Shown: positions 35,548-43,278 of the stretch, piece by piece
Layout: each line of letters opens with the position of its first letter
Position numbering within the stretch: position 1 is the stretch's first letter
Origin: Bacillota bacterium
GTDB lineage: Bacteria > Bacillota > Sulfobacillia > Sulfobacillales > JAIMBI01
Direction of reading: 5' to 3'
Length of the DNA stretch: 45,298 nucleotides
Assembly (NCBI GenBank): GCA_021846505.1
Contig: JAJZWV010000028.1
Location: 1-45,298 of the forward strand
The notes under the pieces: model-generated
What the model was told of the DNA's origin: nothing
The model's database searches: none
The model's input: the letters and a program-made list of their open reading frames with translations, nothing else
Translations under genes and position numbers: made by a program

Positions 35548-36303
35548 ATGCGGCGCCATTGGATAGGTACAGCAGCAATCGGACTCGCGGCAGCTCTGTT
35601 GGGTGGATGCATGGCACATCCGGCATCTTCTGTCGCTGTCCCGGTGCGTCCAAAGGCCGTCCGGGTCGTCGGCATTATTGGAGGGAGCGCCCCGACCGAA
35701 GATAGCCGGGTGCTCAGCACATACGTTGGGCATGCGTACCGATGGGCGCTGTCCAACGGACAGCGCGCCCATCTAGCCTCCGTCCGGTCCGTGTTGTTCA
35801 CTGCGACCGTCGGATCCTATGGAATCGCGGTATTCAGGGTGCCCGGCGGCACCAGCCCGTACGGGCACGGTGCCGTCGTGGCCCAACATGGCTCTCAGAC
35901 ATGGCAGGCCGTCGCCTATGTCGACATGCCCTTAGCCGCGGGCACTCAGAGGAGGTCCCACTCGCTCTTGCCCGTTCGCCAGTTCGTCGCATCCAGCTTT
36001 TCCGCGCCCGGCTTGACGGGATGGATCTATACAGCGAAGTCTCAGGTCCTGGTGGTCATGGGGGCCGCACAACCCGCCCCGCTTGTCGCTCCTCAAGAGT
36101 TTCACTCGTATCACATCGCACCGGGGCGCGAGGGGTGGCGGGCCCAGCAAGGCAGCACATCCCTCATGTCCTACGTGGCGGGATCACAGCTGATTTCCGT
36201 GGCGTCCACGCTTCCGACCGCGAGGGTGCGCTTGATTGTGCGTTCGTTGCCCTCCACGCAAGTGTTCTTGCCTACAGAGCCGGAAGGCCCGCTCGGAGGC
36301 TGA
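35548..36303 (+). CDS. hypothetical lipoprotein
   Basis: A 251-residue protein with a clear lipoprotein signal: RRHW, a hydrophobic stretch (IGTAAIGLAAALLG) and the lipobox LGGC at residues 18-21. The mature part has no known domain; it contains VVGIIGGSAPTEDSRVLS, VGSYGIAVFRVPGGTS, VVAQHGSQTWQAVAYVDMP and VRQFVASSFSA. It should be anchored at the outer face of the membrane. AGGAGGG lies about 5 nt before the ATG. It is a lone plus-strand gene within the minus-strand core block, convergent with ylxY, and probably an acquired insertion. Function unknown. Confidence 0.7.
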   Translation: MRRHWIGTAAIGLAAALLGGCMAHPASSVAVPVRPKAVRVVGIIGGSAPTEDSRVLSTYVGHAYRWALSNGQRAHLASVRSVLFTATVGSYGIAVFRVPGGTSPYGHGAVVAQHGSQTWQAVAYVDMPLAAGTQRRSHSLLPVRQFVASSFSAPGLTGWIYTAKSQVLVVMGAAQPAPLVAPQEFHSYHIAPGREGWRAQQGSTSLMSYVAGSQLISVASTLPTARVRLIVRSLPSTQVFLPTEPEGPLGG

Positions 36304-36413
36304 TGGAATGGCGGAACTCCCGACGCCACGGAGTCGGCCAGCGCCTCGCGTACGCCGGCTTCTGCCGGCCACGGCCACTGCGCCGTGTGCGCGCCGGCCG
36401 GACTGCGCCCTCG

Positions 36414-37160
36414 CTATCCGTCCCCGGTCGGCGTGCCCCGTGCCAGAAGGGCCGGCACCGTGAGCAAGTTATACCCCTCAGCCTTCAAGCCCGCAATCAC
36501 CAAAGGCAGTGCTGCTGCCGTCCTGGCGGTGGGGTGCATCAGGACAATAGCGCCGGGCTGAGCCTTGCTCATCACCCGTGCGACAATGAGCCCCGCATCA
36601 GACGAAGGCCGCCAGTCGATGGTGTCGATGGTCCACATGATGACGCGGTTGTGCAGTGCGGCAGCGGCGGCCAGCACCGTGGCATCACATTCGCCGTACG
36701 GCGGTGCGTACAGGCGGGGCCGCGGAGCGCCGGCCAGCTGAATGGCCCGCGCCGACCTGGCAATCTCATTCAGGTTTTCATCAAAGGACAGCTGATTGGA
36801 GTGCCGGTGCGCGTACCCGTGGTTCTCCACCGCCATTCCCGCGCGCACCAACTCGCGGACCAGCGCTGGATTCGCGGCCGCCCACGCGCCGCCGACAAAA
36901 AACGTGGCGTTCACGTGCGCGGCCGTTAGGATGCGCACGATTTGGGGGACGAACTCGGTTCCCCACACCACGTTGACTGTGAGGGCCATCACTTTTTGGG
37001 TGGTGACGACGCGGTACACCGGCCCGGCCGGTGTTGCCGCCGCGCTGTGGAAGCGGGGGGCCCACCACACAGCCAGGCCCATCATCAAGGCTGCCGCCAC
37101 GCCGCACCAGGTGGTGGCGCGCCGCCGGAGGCGCCGCCACGACCATACCCCGACCCACAT
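36414..37160 (-). CDS. ylxY: YlxY-type polysaccharide deacetylase homologue
   Basis: A 248-residue protein with an N-terminal membrane anchor (TTWCGVAAALMMGLAVWWA) and a NodB fold. Motif 1 reads MALTVNVVWG instead of the usual TFDDG, motif 2 is ENHGYAHRHS, motif 3 RLYAPPYGECD, then MWTIDTIDW and a late GAIVLMHPT. Position directly after pnp, and sequence, match Bacillus YlxY. The first catalytic aspartate is replaced by Asn, so hydrolytic activity is doubtful, although the histidines remain. ATG at 37160 follows AAGGAG at 10 nt or more. It is separated from pnp by a terminator. Confidence 0.85.
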   Translation of the reverse strand: MWVGVWSWRRLRRRATTWCGVAAALMMGLAVWWAPRFHSAAATPAGPVYRVVTTQKVMALTVNVVWGTEFVPQIVRILTAAHVNATFFVGGAWAAANPALVRELVRAGMAVENHGYAHRHSNQLSFDENLNEIARSARAIQLAGAPRPRLYAPPYGECDATVLAAAAALHNRVIMWTIDTIDWRPSSDAGLIVARVMSKAQPGAIVLMHPTARTAAALPLVIAGLKAEGYNLLTVPALLARGTPTGDG

Positions 37161-37256
37161 CGAATGCCCTCGCTCCTTAAGGGGCTCGGAGGCCCTTTTT
37201 GCCACACTATGCTGCCCTCGGAACCTTCATCCATCCGGCGGCTGCCTCCCGCCCGC

Positions 37257-37289
37257 AAAAAAGCGGGCCGCCCGTCTGAGCGGCCCGCT
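37257..37289 (-). terminator. intrinsic terminator of pnp
   Basis: On the minus strand AGCGGGCCGC and GCGGCCCGCT form a perfect 10-bp stem with an 8-nt loop, and the second arm runs straight into a stretch of six T. It stands 12 bp after the pnp stop codon. Confidence 0.9.
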
Positions 37290-37300
37290 GCACAGCGCGC

Positions 37301-39505
37301 CTAGGGGTCTCGGCGCGGCGGCCCGCGGCGCGGCCCGCGGTCGTCGCGGCTGAATGGCCGCGAGGCGCGCGCCGGCTCTTGAGCCGCGCGCGCCTGCTCC
37401 TCAGGCGTCAGGGGCGGGAGCGTCGCACGGTGCGACAGGTTGACCCGGCCCATGTGATCAATTTCCTTCACCTGGACCCGCAGGGGATCGCCGACGCTGA
37501 CCACATCTTCCACGCGCTCAACCCGGCGATGCGCCAGCTCCGAGATGTGGACCAGGCCCTCCTTCCCGGGCAGCACCTCCACAAACGCCCCAAAGCCCAT
37601 AAGACGCGTGACCTTGCCATCGTAAATCTGGCCCGGCTCAATCCGGCGAGTCAAATCTTCGATCATGCGAATCGCGCGCTCGCCCGAATCTTGGTTGACG
37701 GCCGCCACATAGATCGTGCCGTCGTCCTGGATGTCGATGGCGACCTTCTTCTCTCCGATCTTGGTGGCCTCGATGATTTTGTTGATGGTTTTGCCGCCGG
37801 GGCCAATAACCTCGCGAATCTTGTCGGGGTCAATATGCAGCGTGGTGATGCGCGGCGCGAACGCGGACATCACCGGCCGCGGCGCCGACAGCACCGCCAG
37901 CATCTTGTCCAGGATAAACAGGCGGCCCACCCGCGCCTGCTCCACGGCCTCCTCCAAGATGCGCCGCGCCAAGCCATGAATCTTAATGTCCATCTGTATG
38001 GCGGTAATCCCATCGCGAGTGCCCGCGACCTTGAAGTCCATATCGCCCAGTGCGTCTTCGAGCCCTTGAATGTCGGTCAAGACGGCATAGCCGTCGCCCT
38101 CTTTCACCAAGCCCATCGCGACGCCAGCGACAGGCGCCTTGATGGGCACTCCGCCATCCATCAGCGCGAGTGTGCTGCCGCACACCGATGCCATCGAGGT
38201 GGACCCATTAGACTCCAAAATGTCCGAGACTAAGCGGAGCGCGTACGGGAACTCCTCCACGGAGGGAATCACCGGTTCCAGCGCCCGCTCAGCCAGCGCG
38301 CCATGCCCAATCGACCGGCGGCTGGGCCCGCGCAGCGGCGCCGCCTCCCCTACCGAAAACGGCGGAAAGTTGTAGTGGTGGATGTAGCGTTTGCTGTCTT
38401 CCAGGCCAATGCCGTCCAGCATCTGCTGGTCCCGCAGTGTGCCCAGCGTCAGCGCGGTCAGCGCCTGAGTTTGCCCGCGCGTAAACAGCCCCGTGCCGTG
38501 CACCCGGGGCAGCACCCCTACCTCCACGGCAATGGGGCGAATTTCCGTCAATCCGCGCCCGTCCGGGCGGATGTGGTCGTGGATAATCGCGTGCCGCACC
38601 TCGTCCTTCAGTAGGTGCTTCAGCACGCTTTGGATTTCCTTGCCCTGATCCGGGTACTCCGCCAGCACGGCTTGCGTCACAGTGCGGTTAGCCTCGTCGA
38701 TGCCCGCCTCCCGCGCCAGCTTGTCGGTCTCCCGCAGCGCCTGCCGGATGGGCTCCACCGCTCGCGCTTCCACGGCCGCCGTCACGGCAGCGTCGGGCAG
38801 ATACAGCTTGTACGCGCCTTTGGGCTTGCCAACCGCGTCGCGCATGGCGTTCAGGGCCACGACAATGCGTTGAATTTCCTCATGCCCGCGGAAAATGGCA
38901 TCCAGCACCTGGGCCTCCGGCACCTGATCCGCCCCCGCCTCAATCATGAGGACGTTGTCCGCTGTGCCGGCCACCATCAACTTCAAGCGGCTGTCCGCCT
39001 GCTGGGCCACGGTGGGATTCACCACCAGCTCCCCGTCCACCAGCCCCATTTCCACCGCGGCCATGGGGCCCTCAAAAGGAATGTCCGAAATGGTGAGGGC
39101 CGCAGACGCGCCAATCATGCCACACACCTCGGGGCTGTGGTCGTGATCCACCGACATAATCGTCGCCACAATCTGGACGTCGTTGCGAAATCCCTCGGGA
39201 AACAGCGGGCGAATGGGGCGGTCAGTGAGGCGGGCCGCCAAAATGGCCCGCTCCGAGGGGCGGCCTTCCCGCTTGATGAACCCGCCGGGAATTTTCCCGA
39301 CGGCATAGAGCCGTTCTTCGAAGTCGACGGTCAGCGGGAAAAAGTCAATGCCTTCGCGCGGCAGCCGTGAGGCGGTGGCGGTAACAAGCACGGCAGTGTC
39401 TCCGTAGCGCACAAAGACGGCTCCGTTGGCCTGCTTGGCCAGCCGTCCTGTTTCCAAGGTCATGACCCGTCCGCCCACCAGCACTTCGGCTGTGTGGACT
39501 GCCAT
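37301..39505 (-). CDS. pnp: polynucleotide phosphorylase
   Basis: A 734-residue enzyme. It has two RNase PH-like domains ([33 protein letters not shown], and later [17 protein letters not shown]), the [15 protein letters not shown] helix, a KH domain ([14 protein letters not shown]) and an S1 domain ([31 protein letters not shown]) with an Arg-rich tail. It degrades RNA 3' to 5' using phosphate. GAGGGAGGA lies about 9 nt before the ATG. It has its own promoter in the gap after rpsO and an intrinsic terminator. Confidence 0.97.
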   Translation of the reverse strand: MAVHTAEVLVGGRVMTLETGRLAKQANGAVFVRYGDTAVLVTATASRLPREGIDFFPLTVDFEERLYAVGKIPGGFIKREGRPSERAILAARLTDRPIRPLFPEGFRNDVQIVATIMSVDHDHSPEVCGMIGASAALTISDIPFEGPMAAVEMGLVDGELVVNPTVAQQADSRLKLMVAGTADNVLMIEAGADQVPEAQVLDAIFRGHEEIQRIVVALNAMRDAVGKPKGAYKLYLPDAAVTAAVEARAVEPIRQALRETDKLAREAGIDEANRTVTQAVLAEYPDQGKEIQSVLKHLLKDEVRHAIIHDHIRPDGRGLTEIRPIAVEVGVLPRVHGTGLFTRGQTQALTALTLGTLRDQQMLDGIGLEDSKRYIHHYNFPPFSVGEAAPLRGPSRRSIGHGALAERALEPVIPSVEEFPYALRLVSDILESNGSTSMASVCGSTLALMDGGVPIKAPVAGVAMGLVKEGDGYAVLTDIQGLEDALGDMDFKVAGTRDGITAIQMDIKIHGLARRILEEAVEQARVGRLFILDKMLAVLSAPRPVMSAFAPRITTLHIDPDKIREVIGPGGKTINKIIEATKIGEKKVAIDIQDDGTIYVAAVNQDSGERAIRMIEDLTRRIEPGQIYDGKVTRLMGFGAFVEVLPGKEGLVHISELAHRRVERVEDVVSVGDPLRVQVKEIDHMGRVNLSHRATLPPLTPEEQARAAQEPARASRPFSRDDRGPRRGPPRRDP

Positions 39506-39553
39506 CAGTTGGATTCCTCCCTCGATATCATGCGATCTGCTGTCGTCGCTTGC

Positions 39554-39582
39554 ATTATGAACCACCTGGCGCCGGGGTGCAA
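39554..39582 (-). promoter_or_regulatory. sigma-A-type promoter for pnp
   Basis: TTGCAC (39577-39582, minus strand) and CATAAT (39554-39559) are spaced by exactly 17 nt, with about 42 nt of leader before the pnp ATG. It lies in the 94-bp gap after rpsO. Confidence 0.65.
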
Positions 39583-39599
39583 AGAAATGGGCTCGCGGC

Positions 39600-39866
39600 T
39601 TACCGCCGGAGCCCTAGGTCTGCGATGAGCTTGCGATAGCGCTCGCTGTCGGACTTCCGCAGATAGTTCAGGAGCGCCCGGCGTTGCCCTACCATCATGA
39701 GCAATCCCCGCCGCGAGTGGTGATCTTTCTTGTGCACCTTGAGATGCTCCGTGAGGTCCAAGATGCGCTGCGTCAAAATCGCCACCTGCACCTCCGGCGA
39801 ACCTGTATCCGTCGGATGCACTCGATGCTCTTCGATAATGGTCTGCTTCTTCTCTGAGGCTAACGT
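39600..39866 (-). CDS. rpsO: ribosomal protein S15, probable ACG start
   Basis: The conserved S15 sequence runs from [29 protein letters not shown] through [25 protein letters not shown] to the C-terminal LIADLGLRR. It binds 16S rRNA in the 30S platform. No ATG, GTG or TTG stands in frame at the expected N-terminus. ACG at 39866 is 8 nt behind AGGAGG and gives 88 residues, the family length. ATT at 39872 is too close to the ribosome-binding site, and an ATG at 39950 would add a 28-residue Ala-rich extension without any Shine-Dalgarno. Downstream is pnp, the classic rpsO-pnp order. Confidence 0.9.
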   Translation of the reverse strand, partial: TLASEKKQTIIEEHRVHPTDTGSPEVQVAILTQRILDLTEHLKVHKKDHHSRRGLLMMVGQRRALLNYLRKSDSERYRKLIADLGLRR

Positions 39867-39962
39867 GCCAATCTCCTCCTGTGACGCGAACTGAGCGCGC
39901 GCTGCCGAACTCGCCGTAAAAGCGTGGCCCGCCGCGAGCCCCCGCCCCATCTAGCGTCGGCT

Positions 39963-39971
39963 ATTGTACCA
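39963..39971 (-). promoter_or_regulatory. extended -10 promoter element for rpsO
   Basis: TGGTACAAT on the minus strand (TACAAT at 39963-39968) has the TGN extension, which can compensate for the lack of a recognisable -35. It would give a leader of about 90 nt before the ACG start, and its transcript would also contain the unlikely ATG at 39950. Confidence 0.35.
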
Positions 39972-40015
39972 TGCCGCAGGCCCGCGCGCGCCGGTCGGGC
40001 CGAAATTGGCGGCCA

Positions 40016-40972
40016 CTATGAAAGCGAGCCCGCTGGGGGCGGCAGCGCGCCCGCGTCAGCCAACGCGCGGGCAGACGTGATGTCGCGGCGGATTTGCGCC
40101 GCCAGGGCGTCCACGCCGGCAAAGCGCTGCTCCGGCCTGAGCGCCGCGCCGAAGCTCATGGACAGCCGCACCCCGTACAAGTCGAGCGCCGGCGGGGCAT
40201 CCAGCAGATGCACTTCCAGCCTGAGCCCGCGGCCGTCAAACGTGGGCCGCGATCCAAAGTTGGCCACGGCCAGCCAGCGGCCATTGCCCGCCCACGCCCA
40301 GCCGGCGTAGACGCCGGCCGGAGGCATCAGCTTGGCAGCGGGCAGTGCCAGGTTGGCCGTCGGCACGCCAATCGTGCGGCCGCGCCCGTCGCCCGGCTCC
40401 ACCACCCCGGCCGCGGCATACGGGCGCCCCAGCGCGGCCGCCGCAGCCGCCAAGTCGCCGGCTGCCACCGCGGCCCGAATGCGGGAGCTGGATAGCACCG
40501 CGCCACCCACTTCAACCGGCGGCACCACCCGGACTGCCACCTGGTTCGCGGCGCCCCACGCCTTGAGCGTTTCCAGGTTGCCGCGTCCCCCCGCCCCATA
40601 GGTGAACGTCGGGCCCTCGATGATGCCGGCCGCATGCAACTGCCCTTGGACTACCCGCTCCAAAAACATGTCCCCGGGCCACTTTGCCAGCGCTGGCGTA
40701 AACGGAATGACGGCGACGCCCGGCACACCCCAGCGATCCAGCCACTCCAGCTTTTCCTCCAGCGGGGTGAGGGACCGGGGAGCCGCCTCGCCGCGCAGCA
40801 CCACACTGGGCGGCGGGTCAAACGTGACCACCAGCCAATCCGCCGACTGCTCGCCGGCCCAGGCCGCCGCATGCTCCAGCAGCCGCTGGTGGCCGCGATG
40901 CACCCCATCAAACGTGCCCATGACAATTATCGGGTGCCCTTGGAACTCATCCAGCGGGCCTATCCGCCTCAT
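40016..40972 (-). CDS. ribF: bifunctional riboflavin kinase / FAD synthetase
   Basis: A 318-residue RibF. The N-terminal FAD-synthetase half has VMGTFDGVHRGHQRLL (nucleotidyltransferase GxFDGxHxGH), VVTFDPPPS and LSSSRIRAAVAAGD. The C-terminal flavokinase half has GDGRGRTIGVPTANLAL, GVYAGWA, ANFGSRPTFDG and LEVHLLD. It makes FMN and then FAD from riboflavin. ATG at 40972 follows a weak GGGTGGA. It begins 34 bp after the truB stop codon. Confidence 0.95.
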   Translation of the reverse strand: MRRIGPLDEFQGHPIIVMGTFDGVHRGHQRLLEHAAAWAGEQSADWLVVTFDPPPSVVLRGEAAPRSLTPLEEKLEWLDRWGVPGVAVIPFTPALAKWPGDMFLERVVQGQLHAAGIIEGPTFTYGAGGRGNLETLKAWGAANQVAVRVVPPVEVGGAVLSSSRIRAAVAAGDLAAAAAALGRPYAAAGVVEPGDGRGRTIGVPTANLALPAAKLMPPAGVYAGWAWAGNGRWLAVANFGSRPTFDGRGLRLEVHLLDAPPALDLYGVRLSMSFGAALRPEQRFAGVDALAAQIRRDITSARALADAGALPPPAGSLS

Positions 40973-41006
40973 TCTGCCATCCACCCCGCTCGTCGCTCCG
41001 CCATCC

Positions 41007-41879
41007 TCAAGAAACCGGCCCAGCCCCGGAGGTCCATCCAGGCCCGTCCGAAAACACATGCCGGAACCCGCTGTCATCCACGACTGCCAGCAGTGTGGGA
41101 CCGTCGGCCAGTGCCGTCGGACCCCGCCAGCTCACTCCCACCGGCCGCTGGCCACGCAGAATGCGCTCCCGATCCCCCGGGCTCACGCCCACCACGGGCC
41201 CCGGCCAAACCAACTGCCAGCGGTCGTCCCATCCCGCTCGGGTGGCCTCCCACTCTTCCAGCGTGGCGGCCGCCCCAGCGTGGAAGGGGCCCACCTGCGT
41301 TCGAATCAGCGTCGACAAGTGCGCGGCGTGCCCGAGCAGGAGACCCCAATCTCTCACCAGCGCACGCACGTACACCCCCGAGCCTGTGGTGGCCGAAAAG
41401 GTAGCCACATTGCCCTCCACGGCATGGACCACCAGCGAGTGCACCACCGCGCGCACCGGCTTCAGCCACAGGCGCTCGCCCTCGCGCGCCGCATCATAGG
41501 CCCGACGGCCTCCCACTTGCTTCGCCGACACCTGTGGCGGCACGGACAAGCCGGCGCCCACCAGCCACCGGCTGGCGCGCTCCCAGTCGCATCGCCGGGG
41601 CCAGGGTGGGTCGGACCGGGCCACCCAAGCACCAGCCGCGTCGAGCGAGTCCGTCCCCACGCCGCACACCGCGCGGCCCCAGTACTGCTTGGGCACCAAA
41701 TCCGCCCAGGCCAGCAGGTGGCGGGCCCGCCCCACGGCCAGCACGAGCACCCCGGCTGCATCCGGGTCCAGCGTGCCCGTGTGCCCGACGCGCTCCCCAC
41801 CGAGGCTTCGGCGCACGCGCGCCACCACGTCATGAGCGGTCATGCCCGGGGGCTTGACTACGTTGATAAATCCGTCCAG
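41007..41879 (-). CDS. truB: tRNA pseudouridine-55 synthase, probable CTG start
   Basis: The conserved N-terminus GFINVVKPPGMTAHDVVARVRR leads into GHTGTLDPDAAGVLVL with the catalytic Asp, followed by QVSAKQVGGRRAYDAARE and GVYVRALVRDWG. It forms pseudouridine 55 in the T-loop of tRNA. The usual start lies a few residues before GFINV. In frame there is no ATG, GTG or TTG, but a CTG at 41879 stands about 5-8 nt behind GGGGAGAGG and gives 290 residues. Starting at the ATG at 41843 would remove the conserved KP.G strand. The start overlaps the end of nrnA by 22 nt. Confidence 0.93.
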   Translation of the reverse strand: MDGFINVVKPPGMTAHDVVARVRRSLGGERVGHTGTLDPDAAGVLVLAVGRARHLLAWADLVPKQYWGRAVCGVGTDSLDAAGAWVARSDPPWPRRCDWERASRWLVGAGLSVPPQVSAKQVGGRRAYDAAREGERLWLKPVRAVVHSLVVHAVEGNVATFSATTGSGVYVRALVRDWGLLLGHAAHLSTLIRTQVGPFHAGAAATLEEWEATRAGWDDRWQLVWPGPVVGVSPGDRERILRGQRPVGVSWRGPTALADGPTLLAVVDDSGFRHVFSDGPGWTSGAGPVS

Positions 41880-42865
41880 GCCATCCTCTCCCCATAGGCG
41901 TGCGCCACAGCGTCCCGCACCTGGCGCCCCGCCTGATCCAGCCCGCCGCCGAGCTCCGCCGCGGCGGAGTGGCGGTGCCCCCCGCCGCCCAGCTGTGCCG
42001 CCAGCGCACCCGCGTCAAACGGGGGGCGGCTCCGCAGCGACACCTTGACCCGACCGCTGGCCTCCTCGCGGAAAAGCAGCGCCAGCTGGACCCCCTCAAG
42101 GGCGCGCACACTGCCGACCAGTCCCTCGGCGTGCTCCGCCTGCGCGCCGAGCCGCGCCTGCACCTCCCAGGGAAGGCGCGCCCACGCCACACGCCCGGAT
42201 AGGGTTCGCTCCAAATGGGACAGCACCCACCCCTCCAGTTGGGCCGCCGTCCACGGCCGGGTCTCCCAGAGATGCCGCGAGACGGCGTCGGGGTCAATCC
42301 CCTGCCGGACGAGGCGCGCCCCGAGCTCCAGCAGGTGGCTGTCGTGGCTCCCGAAGCGAAATCCTTCGGTGTCCGAGGCCACCGACACATATAGGCACAG
42401 GGCCGCAGCGGGATTCAGCGGCCAGCCCGCGGCATCACTGAGATCCACCAGCATATCGCCTACCGCCGCCCGCTCAGGCTCGACCCAATTGAGGTCTCCG
42501 AACCGTGGATTGGATCGGTGGTGGTCAATGTTGATCACGACCGGCGCGAGACTCGACAGCAGGACGGGCCCCAGGCAGCGGCCAGGGTCGCCGCAGTCCA
42601 CCGTGACCACCACGTCCGCCGCTGGCCCCCGCAGCGGCAGATCCGCCGGGGTGCGCACGTCAGCGGACCCCGGCAGAAAGCGAAACGCGGGCAGCACCGG
42701 CTCGGGGCTGACCACCGCGACAGATTTCCCCTGTGCCGCCAGGAGGGCCGCCAATCCCAGAGCCGCGCCGGTGGTGTCGCCGTCCGGCAGCACGTGCATC
42801 ACGACCGCCACGCGGTGGGCCTGGGTCAGCGCCTCGGCCACGGCCACCCGCTCGCGATCACTCAT
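41858..42865 (-). CDS. nrnA: DHH/DHHA1 phosphoesterase NrnA (oligoribonuclease/pAp phosphatase)
   Basis: A 335-residue DHH protein. It has the metal motifs HVLPDGDTTGAALG, VVTVDCGDPGR, VINIDHHRSNPRFGD and SVASDTEGFRF, and the C-terminal DHHA1 motif GGGGHRHSAAAEL. NrnA removes 2-5 nt RNAs and dephosphorylates pAp. It commonly sits between rbfA and truB. The ATG lies within the last codons of rbfA (8-nt overlap), so it is translationally coupled. Confidence 0.93.
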   Translation of the reverse strand: MSDRERVAVAEALTQAHRVAVVMHVLPDGDTTGAALGLAALLAAQGKSVAVVSPEPVLPAFRFLPGSADVRTPADLPLRGPAADVVVTVDCGDPGRCLGPVLLSSLAPVVINIDHHRSNPRFGDLNWVEPERAAVGDMLVDLSDAAGWPLNPAAALCLYVSVASDTEGFRFGSHDSHLLELGARLVRQGIDPDAVSRHLWETRPWTAAQLEGWVLSHLERTLSGRVAWARLPWEVQARLGAQAEHAEGLVGSVRALEGVQLALLFREEASGRVKVSLRSRPPFDAGALAAQLGGGGHRHSAAAELGGGLDQAGRQVRDAVAHAYGERMAWTDLST

Positions 42866-43220
42866 CGCGCGCTGGCGGCGGCACCACACCGGCTTCTTTC
42901 AGGAGGGACTGCACGTGCAGGCTTTGCCGAATGCCCCGGTCCACGACAAACACCAGCTGGGGCGCGACCCGCAGCTGAACGCGCCGCGCCACTTCCCCGC
43001 GGAGAAACCGCGCGGCGCTCTTTAAGCCCACCAGGCTTTCTTCCTCGTGGCTTGGATCCAGCACGCTGAAATACACTTTGGCTTGGGCCAAGTCGCGGCT
43101 CACATCGACCCGGGTCAGGCTGACAAAGCCGACCCGCGGGTCCTTCACAGCCGTTTCCAGCAGCTGGGCCAGCTCGGTGCGCATCGCCTCGCCGACGCGC
43201 TCGGCTCGCTCCTGCTTCAC
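42858..43220 (-). CDS. rbfA: 30S ribosome-binding factor RbfA
   Basis: A 120-residue KH-fold protein with ERAERVGEAMRTELAQLL, DPRVGFVSLTRVDVSRDLAQAKVYFSVL and LRGEVARRVQLRVAPQLVFVVDRGI. It assists late 16S rRNA processing and 30S assembly. GTG at 43220 has GGTGAGG 5 nt upstream and gives the family's normal length. It follows infB after 58 bp and overlaps nrnA. Confidence 0.93.
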   Translation of the reverse strand: MKQERAERVGEAMRTELAQLLETAVKDPRVGFVSLTRVDVSRDLAQAKVYFSVLDPSHEEESLVGLKSAARFLRGEVARRVQLRVAPQLVFVVDRGIRQSLHVQSLLKEAGVVPPPARDE

Positions 43221-43278
43221 GCCTGCCTCACCCCTGCCACATCCTGATCCATCCTGCTCCATCCGCCCTCACCCTGCG

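Noticed and set aside
39867-39950. N-terminally extended rpsO starting at ATG 39950
   Set aside because: It adds 28 Ala-rich residues absent from the S15 family and has no Shine-Dalgarno, while a strong one lies further downstream.
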